This document shows, in pieces, positions 1-8,729 of a stretch of DNA of 54,753 nucleotides. The notes beneath the pieces were generated by a model. That model was not told where the DNA came from and did no database searches. It saw only the letters and a list, made by a program, of their open reading frames with translations. A program made the position numbers and the translations under genes. The stretch covers positions 1-54,753 of the forward strand of contig NZ_JAAILA010000018.1 in the NCBI RefSeq assembly GCF_010974825.1. The letters run 5' to 3'. This DNA comes from Aeromonas rivipollensis (lineage in GTDB: Bacteria > Pseudomonadota > Gammaproteobacteria > Enterobacterales > Aeromonadaceae). Position 1 is the first letter of the stretch; each line of letters starts with the position of its first letter.

Positions 1-405
1 GTGGTTCAGGACCGGGCTGGCCACCATGCGGATTTTCAGTTGGAGAAAATGAATGCCGAGACGGTGATAGCGGTTTTGACACCCCTTGTCTCGTCAGATG
101 CGGTGTTGTGTAGCGATGGCGCCGGGGTGTATGCCAGTTTCAGCAAAGCGCAGGGAGTGACCCATCAGGTCGTGCGCAATCGTCAAGGCGAGCCCGTGGT
201 TGGCGCGTACCACATCCAGCATGTGAACGGGTACCACAGGCGTTTAAAAGAGTGGATGGAGCGGTTCCATGGGGTAGCGACCCACTATCTGAGGAATTAT
301 CTGAGTTGGCGAAGGATGTTGGAGCGCTATGGACGGGAAGTGACTATCCCACATTGCTTGCAGGAGGCGCTGGGGCGCCCCATGCAACACGCAATTGGGA
401 CATAG
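1..405 (+). pseudogene. IS1595-family (ISXO2-like) transposase, C-terminal part, cut by window edge
   Basis: The reading frame is open from base 1, so the start lies outside the window. The 134 visible residues end with the IS1595/ISXO2-type C-terminus: an LCSDGAG strand carrying a candidate catalytic Asp, then [20 protein letters not shown] and a [10 protein letters not shown] tail. Such enzymes catalyse cut-and-paste DDE transposition. The stop codon lies inside a GGGACATAG stretch at about 397-405 whose complement (GGCTATGTCCC) could be the element's inverted-repeat tip; this is inferred. It directly abuts an IS5-type fragment on the other strand, so the two insertion sequences are joined or nested. 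Whether the complete element is intact cannot be judged here. Confidence 0.75.
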
Positions 406-407
406 CC

Positions 408-607
408 TTTAAAATGCCCTTGAGGATGAGCGCGGTACAAATGGCCTGGTCGGTATAGGGCGGGCTTCGACCCCGTCGACCATGATGCTCGTTATGGAAC
501 CAGTTGCTCACTGCATCCTCGTCCACCCAGAACGTCAGTGAACCCCGCTTTATCAGGGACTTGTTGTACTGTGACCAGTTGGAAATGGGGTGACGCGCTT
601 TGCCCAT
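408..607 (-). pseudogene. IS5-family transposase, N-terminal fragment
   Basis: Reading leftward from the ATG at 607, the first 65 or so residues (MGKARHPISNWSQYNKSL..., then WVDEDAVSNWF, then GRSPPYTDQAICTALILKG) are the typical N-terminus of IS5-group transposases. The match stops at about 408, where the frame runs into the end of the neighbouring IS1595-type element; the catalytic DDE domain is missing. It is therefore a dead remnant, probably truncated when the other element inserted. No clear IS5 terminal repeat was identified between 607 and 675. Confidence 0.75.
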
Positions 608-675
608 GATACTGACTTGAAAGGGGATTTGGTGATCAGATCACCGAGAGCACCATAAGTTCCGCATGAACCATC

Positions 676-1152
676 ATGATTTGGGAAACAACGCCGATTA
701 AGAACCTAGAAGAGATAAAACGGGACTATATCCGCCTGTGTGCTAGCGAGCAGGGCCTCTGGCTCGAGGTGTGTGATGTTGATTGGATAGGGCCTCATAA
801 CCCAGTCGAGGTCTGGACTCCCATAAAGAGGCTGGGACAGCCGCCTGCCCCTACAAGGGATGAACGGCCCAAAAAACTGCTTCACTTTATTGATATTAAG
901 CCCATTTCGCTCAAACTTGATGCCGCCACACAGAAGGAGCTTGATGCTCACTGGATAGCCACAAAGCACGAGCTTGAGCCCCGTTGGGTAGCCACACCAC
1001 AGGAAATAGAGAAGGCCATCAATCAATTACTCAACAACCGCCGCTATTTCGACATTTGCGGCCGCTGCCGCAAATTGAAGCCTGTTGGTCTTATGCATGG
1101 TGACTTTGCTTGTCAGAGTTGTGCCGAAAAATTCTTGGACATAGTCTACTGA
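676..1152 (+). CDS. Hypothetical protein with C-terminal CxxC...CxxC motif
   Basis: A 158-residue frame that I do not recognise as a known family. The C-terminus holds CGRCRK and, about 17 residues later, CQSC, the spacing of a small zinc ribbon. The middle contains a short internal repeat (HWIATKHELEP / RWVATPQEIEK). No signal peptide or membrane segment is visible. There is no obvious Shine-Dalgarno before the ATG at 676, so the start is uncertain. It lies directly beside two broken insertion sequences and has no operon partner, which suggests accessory cargo. Function unknown. Confidence 0.55.
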   Translation: MIWETTPIKNLEEIKRDYIRLCASEQGLWLEVCDVDWIGPHNPVEVWTPIKRLGQPPAPTRDERPKKLLHFIDIKPISLKLDAATQKELDAHWIATKHELEPRWVATPQEIEKAINQLLNNRRYFDICGRCRKLKPVGLMHGDFACQSCAEKFLDIVY

Positions 1153-1594
1153 CATTGCAGCCTGTGACATGGATACCCTGATGTGAGCCTGGCTGATTTC
1201 GCTACAAGCCAAGCGGAGTCACTGGGTGAGCTGGTGGTCGCTATCGGCTCACCCGACACTCCGTTGTGCTCGCATCCTGGGCATCCAGATAGCACGCCTG
1301 AGCGATTCACCGGACAGCTGGGCGATGTTCGGAAGAACCTAGGTAATCTGGTTGAGTTTTTTGTATGCGGGGTTTTTTGTGGGGGTTAAACAAAACAAAA
1401 ATATGCTTCAAGCAAAAAATATACATAAATAACAAATACATAATTAAATAAACCGAGTTCTCCATCGAAGAGCTCAACTGATCCTGCCCACCGGCAGCCT
1501 CAGATGCAGACAGGCCGCAACTCACGGCGGCCCCCTTGCCTCCCTCGCCTCCAGCCTTGTGATCCCCTCTTCTGATTGACGGCCCTGCCATCCC
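1153..1594. other. Non-coding, partly AT-rich stretch
   Basis: About 440 bases with no convincing gene. A 68-codon plus-strand frame at 1183-1389 has no recognisable product or ribosome site. Bases 1385-1450 are strikingly AT-rich (runs of AAACAAAA and ATACATAAATAAC) compared with the GC-rich surroundings, consistent with recently acquired DNA next to the IS fragments. Confidence 0.5.
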
Positions 1595-2149
1595 TCAGAC
1601 AGTGCAGGCCTGGGTATCGGCCGCTTCCAGCAACAGACACTCGTCGGCATCCTCGCTCAACCTGACCAGACGGCTGCGCACCAGACCCAGCTTGCCCAGC
1701 AGCGCCACAGATCGCTCGTTGCCCGGGGTGACGATGGCGATGACCCGCTCGATGCCGAGCCGCTCCCGCCCATCCTGCAACGCCGCCCGTGCCGCTTCTA
1801 TGCCGTAACCCTGACCGCGATAGGCAGGCAGGAAGGCGTAGCCTATGTCTTCGCACGGCAGGGTATCGCGCTTGATGAGCCCGCAGATGCCGATCCTGGC
1901 CTCGTCTTCCCGTCGCATCACCAGATAGAGACCATGCCCATGACGGGCATAGCTGACCGCCGGCCCCTGTTGTATGTACTCTTCGGCGTCACTCAGGGTG
2001 CGCACCCCGCGATCGCCTATGTAGCGGTGGAAGTCGCCGTCGTTGAGCAGTTCGAGAATGAAGGGGGCATCAGCAGTGGTTAATTCGCGCAGGGCGAGGC
2101 GCTCGGAGAGGATCATGGCAAAGGCTCGTGTGATGGGAACAACAGCCAT
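1595..2149 (-). CDS. GNAT family N-acetyltransferase (RimJ/RimL-like)
   Basis: Predicted to transfer an acetyl group from acetyl-CoA to an amine; the substrate is unknown. The N-terminus ILSERLALRELTTADAPF is the usual RimJ/RimL-type start, and AFLPAYRGQGYGIEAARAAL contains the acetyl-CoA-binding R-G-x-G-x-G/A loop, followed by the family's N-x-x-S-x-x-L-x-x-K-L-G motif (NERSVALLGKLGL). Length (about 184 aa) is normal. Three in-frame ATGs are possible (2164, 2149, 2116). I chose 2149 because a G-rich stretch precedes it, but the ATG at 2116 matches the usual family start and may be the true one. It is divergent from the 87-aa gene at 2322. Confidence 0.85.
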   Translation of the reverse strand: MAVVPITRAFAMILSERLALRELTTADAPFILELLNDGDFHRYIGDRGVRTLSDAEEYIQQGPAVSYARHGHGLYLVMRREDEARIGICGLIKRDTLPCEDIGYAFLPAYRGQGYGIEAARAALQDGRERLGIERVIAIVTPGNERSVALLGKLGLVRSRLVRLSEDADECLLLEAADTQACTV

Positions 2150-2321
2150 CAAGACTGCCCCCATGAGGGGCGCTTGGCAAGATCCCCGGCCAAAAGGAGG
2201 CCGTCATGGACCGCAAGCCGGCCGACCGCAGCCGACATTTAGTCCCTGCCACATGAGTCGCGCGGCGGTTCCGGCTATACTGCCCGCCCTATCCCACAGA
2301 ACAACAAGCAGGACATTCCCC

Positions 2322-2585
2322 ATGACGGACACCACCGAATTCTTTGACGAACAGACACTGCTGGAAATGGTTGAAAACCAGCTCGCCGACGGCCATCCCC
2401 TGCAGGTGAAAGCCACCCTGATGCGGTTGGTGATGAAGGGCACCCCGCGGGACGAGGCGCTGCAATACATCGCCTGCGCCCTGGGTGCCGAGCTGATGGC
2501 CATGGAGGCGGATCAGGGCCCCTTCAACCTGATCCGCTACGCCGAGTTTCTCGACAGCCTGCCCGAGATGCCCTGGGCTGAATAA
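2322..2585 (+). CDS. Conserved hypothetical protein, 87 aa
   Basis: A short acidic protein starting MTDTTEFFDEQTLLEMVENQ and ending SLPEMPWAE. I recognise no domain. It looks helical and soluble, with no signal peptide, cysteine motif or membrane segment. The open frame extends upstream to 2043, but that part overlaps the divergent acetyltransferase and reads as a shadow; the ATG at 2322 fits a compact acidic product. It stands alone, 73 bases before the zinc-peptidase gene. Confidence 0.65.
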   Translation: MTDTTEFFDEQTLLEMVENQLADGHPLQVKATLMRLVMKGTPRDEALQYIACALGAELMAMEADQGPFNLIRYAEFLDSLPEMPWAE

Positions 2586-2658
2586 CGCTCCTCATCAGGC
2601 GGGTCGCGCCAGCAGCCATTATCATTACTGCCACCATCAATGACGGGAGTAGGCAGAT

Positions 2659-3513
2659 ATGCGCTGGCAAAATCGCCGTGAGAGCAGCAATGTGGAAGAC
2701 AGGCGCCAGGAAGGCGGTGGCAGCGGGGGCGGTGGCCTGCCCATAGGTGGCAAGGGGCGCCTCATCCTGATCGTGGTGGTCATGGTGGCGGGTTACTACG
2801 GCGTGGATCTCAGCCCCCTGCTCGACGAACCGTCCCGGCAGAGCCAGGCGCCGCGCCAGAATGTGTCAGAGCCGGCCAGCGATCCCCTGGCCAGATTCAC
2901 CTCAGTGATGCTCGCCTCCACCGAAGATACCTGGGGCGCGATCTTCTCCCAGAGCGGCAGCCAGTATCAGCCTCCCAGGCTGGTGCTCTATCGCGGCGCC
3001 ACCCAGACCGGCTGCGGCCAGGGCCAGTCTGTCATGGGCCCCTTCTACTGCCCGGCGGACAGCACAGTCTACATAGATCTCTCCTTCTATCAGGACATGC
3101 GCGACAAGCTGGGGGCCGATGGCGACTTCGCCCAGGGCTATGTGGTCGCCCACGAGGTGGGCCACCACGTGCAGCACCTGCTCGGCATCTCGACCAAGGT
3201 GCGCCAGCAACAGCAAGGGCTGAGCCAGGCCGCGCAGAACAAGCTGTCGGTCAAACTCGAATTGCAGGCCGACTGCTTCGCCGGGGTCTGGGGCTACCAT
3301 ATGGAGCGGGAGCAGGTGCTGGAGCACGGCGATCTGGAGGAGGCCCTCAACGCCGCCCAGGCCATAGGCGACGACCGCCTGCAGCAGCGGGGTCAGGGCC
3401 GGGTGGTGCCGGACAGCTTCACCCACGGCAGCTCGGCCCAGCGCCTCGCCTGGTTCAAGAAGGGCTTTGACAGCGGCAAGCCCGCCAGCTGCGACACCTT
3501 CGCCGCCCGCTGA
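2659..3513 (+). CDS. ypfJ: YpfJ-type neutral zinc metallopeptidase
   Basis: A 284-residue membrane-anchored protein of the YpfJ family (putative neutral zinc metallopeptidases). After a charged, Gly-rich N-terminus ([16 protein letters not shown]) a single membrane segment runs from about residue 35 to 51, placing the rest outside the cytoplasm. The active-site motif HEVGHH is at 165-170 (His165 and His169 as zinc ligands, Glu166 as catalytic base), and ELQADCFAG supplies the third ligand region (Glu201, Asp205). Length and order match the family. The physiological substrate is not established. The gene is monocistronic and followed by a strong bidirectional hairpin. Confidence 0.93.
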   Translation: MRWQNRRESSNVEDRRQEGGGSGGGGLPIGGKGRLILIVVVMVAGYYGVDLSPLLDEPSRQSQAPRQNVSEPASDPLARFTSVMLASTEDTWGAIFSQSGSQYQPPRLVLYRGATQTGCGQGQSVMGPFYCPADSTVYIDLSFYQDMRDKLGADGDFAQGYVVAHEVGHHVQHLLGISTKVRQQQQGLSQAAQNKLSVKLELQADCFAGVWGYHMEREQVLEHGDLEEALNAAQAIGDDRLQQRGQGRVVPDSFTHGSSAQRLAWFKKGFDSGKPASCDTFAAR

Positions 3514-3526
3514 GCCGGGCCAGACG

Positions 3527-3558
3527 ACAAGGCCGGATCCCCAGGGATCCGGCCTTGT
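3527..3558. terminator. Bidirectional intrinsic terminator between ypfJ and the PP-loop ATPase
   Basis: A near-perfect inverted repeat with arms ACAAGGCCGGATCC and GGATCCGGCCTTGT and a 4-base loop. It lies between two convergent genes, so it probably ends both transcripts. Confidence 0.85.
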
Positions 3559-3602
3559 TGCATTCAGCAGACGGGAGATGGGCCTGCCGCTCTCCCGGGC
3601 AA

Positions 3603-4286
3603 CTAGCCCTCAGGGGTCTCATCCGGCAGCAGATCGGTAAAGACGAAGCCGTCCCGCACCACTGTCTCCCCCACCCGGATGGCCAGGGGCCGCTGGAACA
3701 TGGGGCCATCAAAGGCCAGGGTGTGGAACTCGCCGTTCTCGCCGCAGGGATCCACCCCGGCGGGCAGGGCCGCCAGCAGGGTCTCATCGAACTCGTGCCC
3801 ACCCAGGTTGGCATCCAGCTTGCCGGGATCCAGGGTGCAGATCCTGGCCTTGAGGCCGGCGGCCATCATCTCCTGCGCCAGCTCGCTCGTGTCGCTGCCC
3901 CAGAGCGGGAACAGCGGCGCTATGCCCGTGCCCGCCAGCTGTTTCTCCCTATAGGCGCGCACATCCTCGAGGAAGAGATCCCCGAATGCCATGTGGCGGA
4001 TCCCCATGGCCAGCACATCCTCGATGAAGCCGGCCATGACCCGGCCATAGTCCTCGTTGCTGCAGGGCCAGGGCAGATCGATGCAGTGCAGTGGCAGCCC
4101 CACGCACGCGGCCTGCTCCGTCAGCAACTGCTTGCGCACCCCGTGCATGGCCACCCGCTCGAACGCCTGATTCAGGGTGGTGAAGAGCCCCACCACCTCG
4201 ATCGCCGGATCCTGGCGCAAGCGATGCAGGGCCCAGGCGCTGTCTTTTCCGCTGCTCCAGGAGAGCAGTACCTTTTTCTTCGTCAT
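3603..4286 (-). CDS. PP-loop ATP-binding protein of the DUF71 / diphthine-ammonia ligase-like family
   Basis: The 227-residue product begins MTKKKVLLSWSSGKDS. The SxSGGKD-like PP-loop (residues 9-16) binds ATP and is the hallmark of adenylating ligases such as the eukaryotic diphthamide ligase Dph6. The C-terminal GENGEFHTLAFDGPMF is the second family signature. Bacteria lack diphthamide, so the true substrate is unknown; an ATP-dependent amide-forming reaction is inferred. The frame is open to 4310, but the ATG at 4286 gives the normal N-terminus. It converges on ypfJ across a shared terminator. Confidence 0.85.
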   Translation of the reverse strand: MTKKKVLLSWSSGKDSAWALHRLRQDPAIEVVGLFTTLNQAFERVAMHGVRKQLLTEQAACVGLPLHCIDLPWPCSNEDYGRVMAGFIEDVLAMGIRHMAFGDLFLEDVRAYREKQLAGTGIAPLFPLWGSDTSELAQEMMAAGLKARICTLDPGKLDANLGGHEFDETLLAALPAGVDPCGENGEFHTLAFDGPMFQRPLAIRVGETVVRDGFVFTDLLPDETPEG

Positions 4287-4352
4287 GACCTCTCCAATCC
4301 CTTGCCGCAAGGTGCTGCAAGACAGTGTTGCGAATTGTGCGATTTACTTCCT

Positions 4353-4390
4353 GGGATACAAAAGCATACCCTCGTGGGTGAGCGTATCCC
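4353..4390. repeat. Long inverted repeat upstream of the MFS symporter
   Basis: Outer arms GGGATAC and GTATCCC enclose a second pair of arms (GCATACCC / GGGTGAGC, 6 of 8 paired) around a TCGT loop. It sits 50 bases before the symporter start, so it could be an operator or a leader hairpin. No specific regulator is recognised. Confidence 0.45.
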
Positions 4391-4440
4391 CGCAGAGCAT
4401 GGGGGAGAATAACTAAAAAAACGATGGGAAACATAAGGAT

Positions 4441-5757
4441 ATGACTAAAGTCAGCACACATCATGACCACAATCGCCCCCTCAACCGACAGGATTACAAG
4501 ACCTTAAGCCTGGCGGCGCTGGGCGGTGCCCTCGAATTCTACGACTTCATCATCTTCGTCTTCTTCGCCGTGGTGATAGGCGAGCTCTTCTTCCCGGCCG
4601 ACATTCCCGAGTGGCTGCGCCAGTTCCAGACCTTCGGCATCTTCGCCGCCGGTTACCTGGCCCGCCCGCTGGGGGGCATCATCATGGCCCACTTCGGCGA
4701 TCTCATCGGCCGCAAGCGCATGTTCACCCTCAGCATCATCCTGATGGCGCTGCCGACCCTGCTGATCGGCCTGCTGCCCACCTATGCCACCCTAGGCATC
4801 GCCGCCCCGCTGCTGCTGCTGCTGTTGCGGATCCTGCAAGGGGCCGCCATCGGGGGTGAGGTCCCGGGGGCCTGGGTCTTCGTGGCCGAACACGTGCCCG
4901 CCCGCCGGGTCGGCGTCGCCTGCGGCACCCTCACCGCAGGGCTGACCGCCGGCATACTGCTCGGCTCCCTGGTGGCCACCGCCATCAACCGCGGCATGAG
5001 CCCGGTGGAGGTGAGCGAGTGGGGCTGGCGTCTGGCCTTCGTGCTCGGCGGTGTGTTCGGCATAGTCGCCATGTACCTGCGCCGCTGGCTGCACGAGACC
5101 CCTGTCTTCGCCGAGATGCAGGCCAACAAGGCCCTGGCCGAGGAGCTGCCCCTCAAGACGGTGCTCCGCGAGCACAAGGGCAGCGTCATCGTCTCCATGC
5201 TGCTGACCTGGCTGCTCTCCGCCGGCATAGTGGTGGTGATCCTGATGACCCCGACCTATCTGCAGAAGGTCCATGGCATCAGCCCGGCCGATGCCCTGAC
5301 CGCCAACTCCCTGGCCATAGTGGCCCTCACCCTGGGCTGCATCTTCTACGGCCGCCTGATAGACAGCCTCGGCAGCGGCCCCACCTTCGTCCTGGGCTCA
5401 TTGCTGCTGGCCGGTGCCACCTATGCCTTCTACCACGGCCTGGCGGCGGGCATGGATCAGCTGGTGCCGCTCTACATGCTGGCAGGCTTTGCGGTGGGGA
5501 TAGTCGGCGCCGTGCCCTATGTCATGGTCAACGCCTTCCCGCCCGTGGTGCGCTTCTCCGGGCTGTCGTTCTCCTACAACGTGGCCTACGCCATCTTCGG
5601 CGGGCTCACTCCCATGCTGGTGACGCTGTGGATGAAGAACGACGTGCTAGCGCCCTCCCACTACGTGGTCAGTCTGGCCGGTCTCGGCTTCGTGCTGGGT
5701 CTCTGGCTCTGGCTGCGCCAGCGCACTCAGCGTCAGGCCACGCCACAAACCGCCTGA
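4441..5757 (+). CDS. MFS transporter of the metabolite:H+ symporter (MHS) type
   Basis: A 438-residue inner-membrane carrier with about 12 hydrophobic segments. The start of the transport domain (AALGGALEFYDFIIF) and the loop 2-3 signature (HFGDLIGRKRMF) are those of the MHS group that includes ProP, ShiA and KgtP, which import small organic acids or osmolytes with protons. The exact substrate cannot be read from the sequence. An ATAAGGAT ribosome site precedes the ATG. The gene is monocistronic, divergent from the PP-loop ATPase, and followed by an intrinsic terminator. An inverted repeat upstream may serve regulation. Confidence 0.88.
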   Translation: MTKVSTHHDHNRPLNRQDYKTLSLAALGGALEFYDFIIFVFFAVVIGELFFPADIPEWLRQFQTFGIFAAGYLARPLGGIIMAHFGDLIGRKRMFTLSIILMALPTLLIGLLPTYATLGIAAPLLLLLLRILQGAAIGGEVPGAWVFVAEHVPARRVGVACGTLTAGLTAGILLGSLVATAINRGMSPVEVSEWGWRLAFVLGGVFGIVAMYLRRWLHETPVFAEMQANKALAEELPLKTVLREHKGSVIVSMLLTWLLSAGIVVVILMTPTYLQKVHGISPADALTANSLAIVALTLGCIFYGRLIDSLGSGPTFVLGSLLLAGATYAFYHGLAAGMDQLVPLYMLAGFAVGIVGAVPYVMVNAFPPVVRFSGLSFSYNVAYAIFGGLTPMLVTLWMKNDVLAPSHYVVSLAGLGFVLGLWLWLRQRTQRQATPQTA

Positions 5758-5764
5758 CAGATGC

Positions 5765-5790
5765 GGGCCCCGGACTGTCGGGGCCCCTTC
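5765..5790 (+). terminator. Intrinsic terminator after the MFS gene
   Basis: GGGCCCCG and CGGGGCCC form an 8-bp stem with a 6-base loop, followed by a short CTTC tract, directly downstream of the symporter stop codon. Confidence 0.7.
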
Positions 5791-5888
5791 GTTCCGGCTA
5801 TATTCAGCCTGGCTGCCGTAGAGTAGCCCCCCCTTAAGGCCAGACCCGCGTCTGGCCCTGTTGTTTTCCAACCACCCCGAGGTGCAAG

Positions 5889-6605
5889 ATGTTTTTCCAG
5901 GTCGTATTCATCGCCTTGCTCGCGCTGCTGCCCATGGTCAATCCCCCCACCACGGCTACCCTGCTGCTGGGATTGAGCAAGGGCATGTCCCGTGAGCACG
6001 TACGCCGCCAGATCAACCTGGCCGCCATCTATCTGTTCGCCACCCTTTGCGTCAGCTTCTTCATCGGCTCCTCCATCCTGGATCTGTTCGGGATCTCCAT
6101 TCCCGGCCTGCGGCTGGCCGGTGGCCTCATCATCGCCTTCATCGGTTTTCGCATGCTGTTCCCAGCCCCCAGCCAGTCCGCCGGGGTCGACATCAACCAG
6201 AGCATCGCCTTCGTGCCGCTCACCATGCCCAGCATGTGCGGGCCGGGCACCATGGCCCTGGTGATCAGTGGCGCCGCCCAGATTGCCGAGCTGCCCGACG
6301 AGTACAACCGTTTCGTCATCTATGCCGCCATGGTGACCGCCTTCGCCCTGATGAGCCTGCTCAGCTGGGGAGTGCTCAAGCTGGCGGATCCGGTCTGCAA
6401 GATCCTCGGCGCCACCGGCATAGACGCCATGACCCGCATCATGGGCTTCCTGCTGGTGTGCATGGGCATGCAGTTCTGCATCAACGGCATCAAGGAGGTG
6501 GCGCAGGATCCCGTGTTCCACGGTGCGCCCGCTGTGCAGACGGCCCCGGCGCAGTCACACGCATCCGCCGCCCTCGATCATCTGCCCGCCGCGCGCCAGC
6601 CCTGA
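5889..6605 (+). CDS. marC: MarC family integral membrane protein
   Basis: A 238-residue protein with six hydrophobic helices that follows E. coli MarC closely: LLPMVNPPTTATLLLGLSKG near the N-terminus, GISIPGLRLAGGLIIAFIGF in the third helix, and GPGTMALVIS and MGFLLVCMGMQFCINGI later. The family's function is unresolved; the old link to multiple antibiotic resistance was withdrawn, and related YhgN-type proteins are sometimes labelled transporters. The roughly 30-residue C-terminal tail rich in Ala, Pro and His goes beyond the usual end. Monocistronic, after an intrinsic terminator. Confidence 0.9.
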   Translation: MFFQVVFIALLALLPMVNPPTTATLLLGLSKGMSREHVRRQINLAAIYLFATLCVSFFIGSSILDLFGISIPGLRLAGGLIIAFIGFRMLFPAPSQSAGVDINQSIAFVPLTMPSMCGPGTMALVISGAAQIAELPDEYNRFVIYAAMVTAFALMSLLSWGVLKLADPVCKILGATGIDAMTRIMGFLLVCMGMQFCINGIKEVAQDPVFHGAPAVQTAPAQSHASAALDHLPAARQP

Positions 6606-6765
6606 CCGAAAGCGTTGTCATCTCGGATCGGGGATCGTCGCCGAACTTGCGCCTGATCATGTTGCCTGCCCACGGACGGAGTAGTGTGTTTTTTGTACAG
6701 GCAAGGTTCAGAGGGTCGCTGCTAACGTGACCCGCGCAGACCCAATCACTTGAGGAGACATGCAA

Positions 6766-6969
6766 ATGGAAAAGATGCTGACCGAGATTGGAAGCTCCAG
6801 CCTGTTCCACGAATATCTGAACGTGGTCGGGGCCGTCAGCCCCGCCCTGACCCGGATCAAGAGCAGGTGGGAATACAAGCGAAGCGATCGGCTGGTCGCC
6901 CAGATCAGGATAGATCCCCAGGGCAACGCGCGATTCTATATCGACGCCCGTGCCATATCGGCCAACTGA
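6766..6969 (+). CDS. Small hypothetical protein, 67 aa
   Basis: Begins MEKMLTEIGSSSLFHEYL and ends RFYIDARAISAN. Two in-frame ATGs exist (6760 and 6766). The AGGAG at 6753-6757 is only 2 bases from the first but 8 bases from the second, which decides for 6766. Good ribosome-site spacing and an intrinsic terminator right after the stop support a real gene. No domain recognised; the product looks soluble and basic. Confidence 0.7.
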   Translation: MEKMLTEIGSSSLFHEYLNVVGAVSPALTRIKSRWEYKRSDRLVAQIRIDPQGNARFYIDARAISAN

Positions 6970-6992
6970 GCCCCATCAACCCCCTTCACCCA

Positions 6993-7020
6993 CCCCGGTC
7001 CACTGACCGGGGTTTTTATT
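6993..7020 (+). terminator. Intrinsic terminator after the 67-aa gene
   Basis: CCCCGGTC and GACCGGGG arms with a CACT loop, followed by a run of five T. Confidence 0.9.
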
Positions 7021-7032
7021 TGTGCGCCCCAG

Positions 7033-7064
7033 AGAAAACAAAACCCCGGCTGCGGCCGGGGTTT
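7033..7064 (-). terminator. Intrinsic terminator of tldD
   Basis: On the minus strand, arms AACCCCGGCC and GCCGGGGTT are followed by a T-rich tract (complement of 7035-7041). It lies 39 bases past the tldD stop and back-to-back with the terminator of the convergent 67-aa gene. Confidence 0.88.
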
Positions 7065-7102
7065 GGTGGTGTCGGGTCATGCCGCTGCGCGGCCAAGCCA
7101 AC

Positions 7103-8551
7103 CTAGGAAGTGCCGCCCACGGTGAGCTGATCCAGCTTGAGCGTGGGCTGACCGACGCCGACCGGCACGCTCTGCCCCTCCTTGCCACAGACCCCGACCC
7201 CGCGATCCAGCGCAAGATCGCTGCCCACCATGGAGACCTGGCTCATGGCCTCTGGGCCGTTGCCGATCAGGGTGGCGCCCTTGATGGGGGCGGTGATCTT
7301 GCCATCCTCGATGAGGTAGGCCTCGGAGGCGGAGAAGACGAACTTGCCGGAGGTGATGTCCACCTGACCGCCACCGAAGTTGGGGGCATAGATGCCCTTC
7401 TTCACCGAGGCGATGATCTCCGCCGGATCGTGCTGACCCGCCAGCATGTAGGTGTTGGTCATGCGCGGCATCGGCAGGGCGGCGTAGGACTCGCGGCGAC
7501 CGTTGCCGGTGAGTGGCACCCCCATCAGCCGGGCGTTCTGCTTGTCCTGCAGGTAGCCCTTGAGGATGCCGTTCTCGATCAGCACGTTGTAGCCCCCCGG
7601 GGTGCCCTCGTCGTCGATGGAGACGGAGCCGCGTCGGCCCACCAGGGTACCGTCATCGACTATGGTGCAGTGCCTGGAGGCGACCTGCTCGCCGATGCGA
7701 CCGGCGAAGGCGGACGAGCCCTTGCGGTTGAAGTCCCCCTCCAGGCCGTGCCCCACCGCCTCGTGCAGCAGCACGCCGGGCCAGCCAGCCCCCAGCACCA
7801 CCGGCATGGTGCCGGCCGGCGCGTCTATGGCCTCGAGGTTGACCAGGGCCTGGCGTACCGCTTCGCGCACATAGCCAAACGCCCGGCTCTCAAGCCCGTC
7901 CAGCTCCAGGAAATAGTCGTAACCGAAGCGGCCACCGCCGCCGGCGCTGCCGCGCTCCCGGCGCTCCCCCTTCTCGGCGATGACGGTCACCGACAGGCGC
8001 ACCAGGGGGCGCACATCGGCGGCCAGGGTGCCATCGGTGGCGGCCACCAGTATCTCTTCATAGACGCCGCTGATGGAGGCCATCACCTGATTGATGGCGG
8101 GATCCAGGCTTCTGGCGAACTTGTCCATCTGCTCCAGCAGGGCAATCTTCTGCTGCTTGTCGAGGGTCTGCAGCGGGTCCATGGCGGGATAGAGCAGGTT
8201 GGCGGAGGTTCTGGCCCAGGCCTTCACCTTGCCCTGGGCGCCGGCGGCGGCTATGCCGCGGGCGGCGGTCACCGACTGTTGCAGGGCCAGCAGGCTCAGC
8301 TCGTCCGAGTAGGCGAAGCCGGTCTTCTCGCCGCTGACGGCGCGCACCCCGACCCCTTGGTCGATGTTGTAGCTGCCGTCCTTGACGATGCCGTCTTCCA
8401 GCATCCAGGACTCGTGCCAGCTGCGCTGGAAATAGAGGTCGCCGAACTCCACCTGATGGCTCATCAGGCTGCCGAGCAACTGCTGCAGGCGCCCTTCGTC
8501 GAGATCGTTCGGGGCCAACAAGGAGGCACTAACCTGGCTCAATAGACTCAA
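7103..8551 (-). CDS. tldD: Metalloprotease TldD
   Basis: TldD is one half of the heterodimeric TldD/TldE (PmbA) zinc protease, which in E. coli degrades unfolded leader peptides, matures microcin B17 and cleaves CcdA. The 482-residue protein has the normal length. The metal-binding motif [11 protein letters not shown] starts at residue 263 (His263, Glu264, His268), and a conserved Cys lies near the C-terminus (GVGVCGKEG). The start is a TTG at 8551 with a GGAG seven bases upstream, giving the family N-terminus MSLLSQV. Last gene of the yhdP-nit-tldD group, separated from the amidohydrolase by two REP-like repeats. No pmbA lies in the window. Confidence 0.96.
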   Translation of the reverse strand: MSLLSQVSASLLAPNDLDEGRLQQLLGSLMSHQVEFGDLYFQRSWHESWMLEDGIVKDGSYNIDQGVGVRAVSGEKTGFAYSDELSLLALQQSVTAARGIAAAGAQGKVKAWARTSANLLYPAMDPLQTLDKQQKIALLEQMDKFARSLDPAINQVMASISGVYEEILVAATDGTLAADVRPLVRLSVTVIAEKGERRERGSAGGGGRFGYDYFLELDGLESRAFGYVREAVRQALVNLEAIDAPAGTMPVVLGAGWPGVLLHEAVGHGLEGDFNRKGSSAFAGRIGEQVASRHCTIVDDGTLVGRRGSVSIDDEGTPGGYNVLIENGILKGYLQDKQNARLMGVPLTGNGRRESYAALPMPRMTNTYMLAGQHDPAEIIASVKKGIYAPNFGGGQVDITSGKFVFSASEAYLIEDGKITAPIKGATLIGNGPEAMSQVSMVGSDLALDRGVGVCGKEGQSVPVGVGQPTLKLDQLTVGGTS

Positions 8552-8630
8552 TCTTTCTCTCCACTCTCGATGCGAGACGTCGTAACGGTGAATTCATCCG
8601 GTGTGGCCCGGTGACAAGTTCGTATTCGTC

Positions 8631-8658
8631 GGGTGCAATGAACGAAGTGAATTGCATC
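8631..8658. repeat. REP-like palindromic element, copy 1
   Basis: GGGTGCAATG and ATTGCATC arms around a GAA-rich centre. It is one of two related palindromes in the 178-base nit-tldD gap; both share the TGCAAT...CTTCG/GAAG...ATTGCA plan. Intergenic palindromes of this kind are common in gammaproteobacteria and can stabilise or terminate transcripts. Confidence 0.6.
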
Positions 8659-8679
8659 GCCAACCCAAAGATAGACACA

Positions 8680-8709
8680 GGGGCAATGCGCTTCGCGTGT
8701 TGCACCCTA
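8680..8709. repeat. REP-like palindromic element, copy 2
   Basis: GGGGCAATGCG, CTT loop, CGCGTGTTGCACCC: the better-preserved partner of the element at 8631, about 22 bases away. Confidence 0.6.
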
Positions 8710-8729
8710 GGTCAATCAACACCACACCA

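Noticed and set aside
1183..1389. 68-codon plus-strand frame
   Set aside because: No ribosome site, no recognisable product and a Gly/Phe/Val tail running into AT-rich DNA; not enough to call a gene.
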